This document shows, piece by piece, positions 59,249 through 64,000 of a stretch of DNA of 64,000 nt. The stretch comes from Candidatus Altimarinota bacterium. Its GTDB lineage: Bacteria > Patescibacteriota > Gracilibacteria > BD1-5 > UBA6164. The number at the start of each line of letters is the position of its first letter. The stretch's first letter is position 1. Position numbers and translations under genes: made by a program. The stretch covers positions 62,001 through 126,000 of the forward strand of contig JACFNZ010000003.1 in the NCBI GenBank assembly GCA_019454605.1. The letters are read 5' to 3'. The notes beneath the pieces are model-generated. The model was not told the DNA's origin, ran no database searches, and saw only the letters and a program-made list of their open reading frames with translations.

Positions 59249-59725
59249 TTAATTTAAATGGTGTTTTTTTAAAAATATATTTAAAATATCTTCTAAGCTT
59301 TTTGTAGAAATTCATAAATAATTAAAATAATTTACTGAATTTTTAAATTCTCAATATCAATTTTGAACTTTTTGTCTAATCTTATTTATTTTAAATTTTT
59401 CAATTTTTATATCATCAACAAAATTTTCTCTATCTTCTTTATTTGTTTCAGTAAAATTAATTATAGTTTTCCTTTCTTTTATAAAATTATAATCAAAAAA
59501 TACTTCAAATCTTTTTTTATTAAATTCAAACTTTAAAGATTTTATTTTTAAATCATTTTTTTCAATTTCATAAATATAATAATCTCAATATCTATATGAT
59601 ATTTTATTTTTCAATAATACATTATCTACTTTTTTTGATATTTCTTCTTTATTTTCTAAAATTACTCAATTCTCATCAAATAATTCAAGTTGTTTAGAAA
59701 ATATCTCTTTTTGATTTATATTCAT
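59249..59725 (-). CDS. Hypothetical protein
   Basis: 158 residues, K/N/F-rich, without membrane helices (MNINQKEIFSKQLELFDENG). Aromatic-rich middle region, helical end. No family recognised. Its start lies 59 nt from the comF stop on the same strand, so it may be co-transcribed. Confidence 0.6.
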
Positions 59726-59783
59726 AAAATATTTTTTATTATAAATTTATATTTATTATACCATATTTTTATAAAAAATCAAA

Positions 59784-60482
59784 TTAATCACTTGATATAC
59801 AAAGTCATATAATATTTTTTACTCAAAATTTTTTTAATAATTTTGCTATTTCATTTATAGTTGTTTTAGTTGAAACAACATCATCAATTATAACAAATGT
59901 TTTATTTTTATATTTTTTTAATAATTTTTCATTAACTTTAAAAGCATTTTCTAAATTTTCTAATCTTTTTAATTTATCAAGGTGTGATTGAGGAGTAGTA
60001 TTTTTTACTTTTTTTATTAAATTAAAATCATAATTTATTTGGTATTTTTTATTTAAAAATTTTATTAAAACTTCTCCTACATTGTATCATCTTTTTATTT
60101 TTTTTAAAAAATACATTGGTGGGGTAATAAAAATTAAATCATTTTTATTTTTATCAATATATTTTAAAATCAAGTCTCATAAATAAATTGAAAAATCATC
60201 TAAAATATCTTTTTTATGATAAAATTTTGCATCTTTTATAAGTTTTTTAATTATAAAATGTCTATAATGAGTCAATATAATAATTTTATCTAAATAAAAA
60301 TCATTATTTTTACAGTAAAAATGTTTTTCAAAATTTTTAGAGTATTCTTTACATATATAACAACTTTCTTCAAAATATCATAATTTTTCTAAACAATTTT
60401 TACATAAAAAGTGTCACTCTTTTTTACAAGAATAACACTTTTTTGGAGCAAAAATATCTTTTAAAATATCTATTATTTTCAT
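59784..60482 (-). CDS. comF: ComF-family phosphoribosyltransferase-like protein
   Basis: 232 residues. Cysteine pairs at the N-terminus (C-Y-S-C near residue 17, C-K-N-C near residue 30, C-Y-I-C near residue 45) form the zinc-binding region of ComF. The PRPP-binding-like motif is V-I-I-D-D-V-V-S-T-K-T-T near residue 196. ComF is needed for natural transformation. Its start overlaps the end of the aminopeptidase gene. The companion comEC is 4 kb away. Confidence 0.9.
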
Positions 60483-61858
60483 AACTCTAAAATCATTTTA
60501 GACAAACTTTCAATTCAAAATCAAGTTGCTCAAGAATTATAAATTCAGTATTTTTCTTTAACAAATGATGGTCAAGCTATATCAATATGTGTAAATAACT
60601 CTTTATTTAATACAAAATTTTTTAAAAAAGCTCCTCACATTGAAGCTCAAGCCATTGGACTTGAAGTATAGTTTTGTAAATCACTTATTTTTCACTTTGT
60701 TTTTTCTACATAAAATTCATTAAATGGTAATTCCCAATATTTTTCAAATGTTTCATTTTTTAATAAATTGTCTATAATCTGTCTATTATCACCCATAATT
60801 CAAGCATAATTATATCATAAAGCCACCATACAAGCTCAAGTTAAAGTAGCTATTGAAGTTATAGATTCTAAATTATAATTTTTTGATAGATAAGATATTC
60901 AATCAGCTAAAACAAGTCTTCATTCTGCATCTGTATTTGTTATTTCAACAGAAAATCAAGCATATGAATTTAAAATATCTCCTGGTCTATAAGCATCTCC
61001 AGAAATACTATTTTCAGCAAGTGGTAGTGCACAAATTATATTACAATTTAATTTTTCTTCATCAATTTCTTTCATCATATAAAGTAGTGTCGCTGATCAA
61101 GCCATATCAAGTTTCATATCATACATATGTTCTCAAACTTTTATATTTAATCACCCTGTATCAAAAGTAACTCATTTTCATACAAATCAAAAATATGGTA
61201 ATTTTTTGTCTACAATATGTTCTAAAATAACTAATTTTGGTTTATAATTACTAGCTTTTCAAACTCATTCTATTAATCAAAGTTTTTCTCTTTTTATATC
61301 TTCATAATCAAGAACTTTTATTTTTGTATTTTTAAATTTAATATTTTTTATTAAACTTAAATATTTATCTGGAGTTTTATCACTAGATGGCTTATTTACT
61401 AAATCTCTACAATCAGTAATATTTTTTAGTGTTGTTAATCTTTTTATTAAAAAATTCCTATCCAAATCACTACAAACTATATTTAAATCAAGTTCTTTTT
61501 TTTCTTTTTTATATTCTACATAATCATATTTTCAAAGTATAACACTATCAAGCAGTATATTATCTTTATTAAATTCAAAAGTTAAATTATTTGGTAAAAT
61601 AGATATATTTTCTCATAAAAAAACAAGTATATTTTTTGAAATATCAAGATGAAAAAATAAAATCAAATCTTCATAATCTCATCATAAAAATATTTTAAAA
61701 GTTGTATTTTTTTGATCTTTTAAAATATTATTTAATTTGTCTATAATATTTTTGTCTAGATTTAAAAAATTTATTTTTTCTAAATCAAATTTATTTTTTA
61801 TTAAAAAAACTAAATTAGTATTTTTTTTGTCTTCAAATTTATTTATAATTTCTAACAT
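60473..61858 (-). CDS. pepA: M17-family leucyl aminopeptidase
   Basis: 461 residues. The metal-binding motifs G-K-G-V-T-F-D-T-G-G-L-N-I-K near residue 226 and N-T-D-A-E-G-R-L-V-L-A-D near residue 309 are complete. The enzyme removes N-terminal residues with two metal ions and usually forms hexamers. The end reads E-L-G-K then TAA, with TGA at the penultimate sense codon. The ATG of comF lies within this end, so the two are translationally coupled. Confidence 0.94.
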
Positions 61859-61859
61859 A

Positions 61860-63206
61860 TTATTTTTTATTAGGATTTAATTTAAAATAACTTAAAAAAA
61901 AGTATATTGATTCTATAAATAATAATATTCAAATATATAAAATTTCAAAATTATTAAATATAAAAAATGTTATTATTCAAAGTAGATTTATTATTAATGA
62001 AAAAAATATAATTATATAATTATCTATTAAATGTAATTTTTTATAAAAATAAGTAAAAAATATCATTCAAAATGATAATAATAAACAAAAAATTAAATAA
62101 TAAATAGTTTCATAATTTATTAAATTAAATTCATATAAACTATAAAATACTAAATAAGTAAAAATAAGTATTGAAAGGAAAAAAGATATATAATTATTAT
62201 ATTTTTTATGTATAAATAAATTATAAATTATTTGAGTTAATAAAATAAAATAAATAATTATAGAAAAGTGATTAATTTGATAAATAATTCAAAAAAATAT
62301 CCCAAAATAAGTAAAAATTATTCAAATATATTTTAAAATTATTTCATCTTTTTTTAAGATTTTAATTTTTGATAAAAATTCAAACCAAATAATTCAAAAA
62401 ATACTACAAATAAAACTAAACCAAAATAATAAATTTTCTTTAAAAATATAAAAATATAAATAAAATAATGTAAATCAAAAAATATAAACACTAAAATGTA
62501 TCAATAAAGAATTATCTAAATTATTTTTTTTAATTAAAAATCTATCATAATAGAAAAATAAAGGGAAAATAAGTAAAATTAAAAATCAATTAATAAAATC
62601 AATTAAATAAAAAAAATTATTATTTGTAATAATAATATAAAAATAATTTATTAAATAAAATAAAGAAAATATTATAGAATTTATTTTTAAAAATTCTCTT
62701 GATAAAGATGATTGCTTAGATAAAAAATAAAATAAAAATATTAAAATATTTAAAAAAAATATAAAATATGAAAAATGAATTTCTAAACTATATGATATTA
62801 AATAAAGTGATATATAAGCTAAAATAAATCCTATATAATAAGAAAAATATTTAGATAATTTAATTAAATTATCTTTAGTTAAAATATTACTAATAAAATT
62901 TGTATTATTTTTTTTATCTTTTTTTTCAATATCTTCTTCATCTCAAAAAAATGATCAAAAATAAAAAAATAATAAAATTCAAATAATAAAAAATATTATT
63001 ATTTCATATATTAAACTTCAAAAAATAGTTTGAAGTATGATAGTATTTTCATTTGAAAAAATTATATTATCTTTTAAAGATAACACTAAAATATCTTGAG
63101 AAATATTTAAATCATTTCAAAAAATATCTTTTTTATTTGAAAAGCTATAAAAAATATAAAAAATAAATGAATATAAAATTGAAAGTAGAAAAAATAAATA
63201 CCCCAT
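61860..63206 (-). CDS. Polytopic membrane protein of unknown function
   Basis: 448 residues, about ten or more membrane helices, extremely rich in I, F, Y, L and N. There is one charged cytoplasmic loop (D-E-E-D-I-E-K-K-D-K-K). I cannot assign a family with certainty. Its ATG (63204-63206) begins immediately after the T run of an intrinsic terminator. The stop precedes the aminopeptidase ATG by only one base, so these genes are probably one transcript. Confidence 0.7.
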
Positions 63207-63235
63207 AAAAAAGAGTGATTAAAAATTAATCACTC
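63207..63235 (-). terminator. Terminator of the upstream gene, directly abutting the next ATG
   Basis: The perfect stem GAGTGATTAA/TTAATCACTC (63213-63235) followed by six T (63207-63212) on the minus strand. The stop codon of the partial gene lies inside the stem, and the next start codon follows directly. Confidence 0.75.
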
Positions 63236-64000
63236 AAAATATAAACAAAAAACTAAAAAATACAATATTAAAAATCAAACTAAAAGCTCATGAAGTGTAT
63301 TTTATTAAAATTAAAATTAAATTAAGTAAAATAAAATAAAATAATCAGTGGAAGTTAATTTCTAAATTATATATTTTAAAATAATTAAATAAATTTAATA
63401 ATAAAAATATTACTGAGTAAAATAATACTAAAAATAATAATGGGATTTTAGATATATTTAATATATATATAATTTTTCATACAAAAGTATAATATCATTT
63501 TAAAACTTTAGTATAAGAAAATGTTTTTCAAGTAAGTCTTGATTTAAAAATCATTATATTTTGTTTTAAAACTTTTTCTTTTAAATAAAAATTTATTTTT
63601 ATTTTATTATTTTCTTTTGATGGAATTATATAAATAAAAAAATTTTTTAATTTTTCTTTTCTTAACTCTTTTAATTTACTTTCATATTTTTCAATTAAAA
63701 GTTTTGTTTTTAAAAAAGTTCATGAAGTGGTATCTATACTAAATTTTTCTTTTTTTTCTTTTGATGGTTTTAATGTTTCTTTTATAGAATTAAAAAAAGT
63801 TTTCATTATATATCAAAAATCATCTTCTTTAGCTATAAAAGAACTTTTAGATCATACTTCTTTTAATAATTTATTTGTTTCTTTTAATAATTTTTTAGAA
63901 TTTTCATCTTTTTTTGTTTCTAAAATTTTTAATTCTATTTCTCAAATTTTTATTAAAGCAAGTTCTCAAATTTCTTTTAATTTTGTAATATTTGTTCAAG
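63219..64000 (-). CDS. Unknown protein with C-terminal membrane helices (5' end outside the window)
   Basis: At least 259 residues are visible. The N-terminal visible part is charged and coiled-coil-like (K-K-L-L-K-E-T-N-K-L-L-K-E-V). It is followed by three or four hydrophobic helices near the C-terminus (for example I-P-L-L-F-L-V-L-F-Y-S-V-I-F-L-L-L). The end F-G-V-I-N-F lies inside a terminator stem. Family not recognised. Confidence 0.65.

Overview
The window is an AT-rich bacterial chromosome segment that reads TGA as glycine (genetic code 25). In SecA, GyrA, UvrA, MurB and ClpB the in-frame TGA codons fall on invariant glycines, for example G-R-A-G-R-Q-G-D-P-G in SecA and Q-R-R-G-G in the GyrA box. 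Genes end only in TAA or TAG. This code is known from Candidatus Gracilibacteria and Absconditabacteria (SR1), within the Patescibacteria/CPR. Most reading frames look broken under the standard code, so the coordinates below were re-derived with TGA as Gly. I saw no tRNA, rRNA or CRISPR array.

Layout. 1-4.9 kb: pheS (partial), aspS behind a probable T-box riboswitch, and gyrA. 5.0-10.2 kb: an operon for a VirD4/TraG-like ATPase and three membrane proteins built from repeated type IV secretion pilin-like modules. 10.4-15.7 kb: small unknown genes, an RluD-family pseudouridine synthase, a second GspF/PilC-like operon and a small heat-shock protein. 15.8-20.8 kb: mutL, a GC-richer gene without any TGA that looks foreign, a THUMP-type rRNA methyltransferase and a CsaB-like pyruvyltransferase. 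20.8-22.5 kb: an accessory island with two toxin-antitoxin pairs and a REP-associated tyrosine transposase (RAYT), punctuated by AACCCCGGGGTT palindromes. 22.6-25.9 kb: a large SLH-domain surface protein. 26.3-31.9 kb: a methyltransferase and a type IV pilus assembly operon. 32-39.6 kb: a DnaQ-DinG helicase, a small isolated transcription unit with a 13-nt perfect complement to the usual 16S 3' tail, clpB under a CIRCE-like operator, a DUF4143-type ATPase and an RsuA-family pseudouridine synthase. 39.7-64 kb: secA, a PKD-domain membrane protein, ruvA, a DHH phosphoesterase, murB, uvrA, dnaE, comEC, a degenerate Lgt-like protein, rny, comF, an M17 aminopeptidase and unknown membrane proteins.

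How the parts fit: the pilus motor (PilB, PilC, PilO-like), ComEC, ComF, a VirD4-like ATPase and pilin-like proteins suggest investment in DNA uptake or cell-cell contact, as expected of a small host-associated Patescibacterium. The SLH protein and the CsaB-like enzyme suggest a pyruvylated-polymer-anchored S-layer. Most genes lack a Shine-Dalgarno (SD) sequence. The two clear exceptions, the TGA-free gene at 17.7-18.5 kb and the mini-transcript at 34.7-34.9 kb, are among the more unusual loci.
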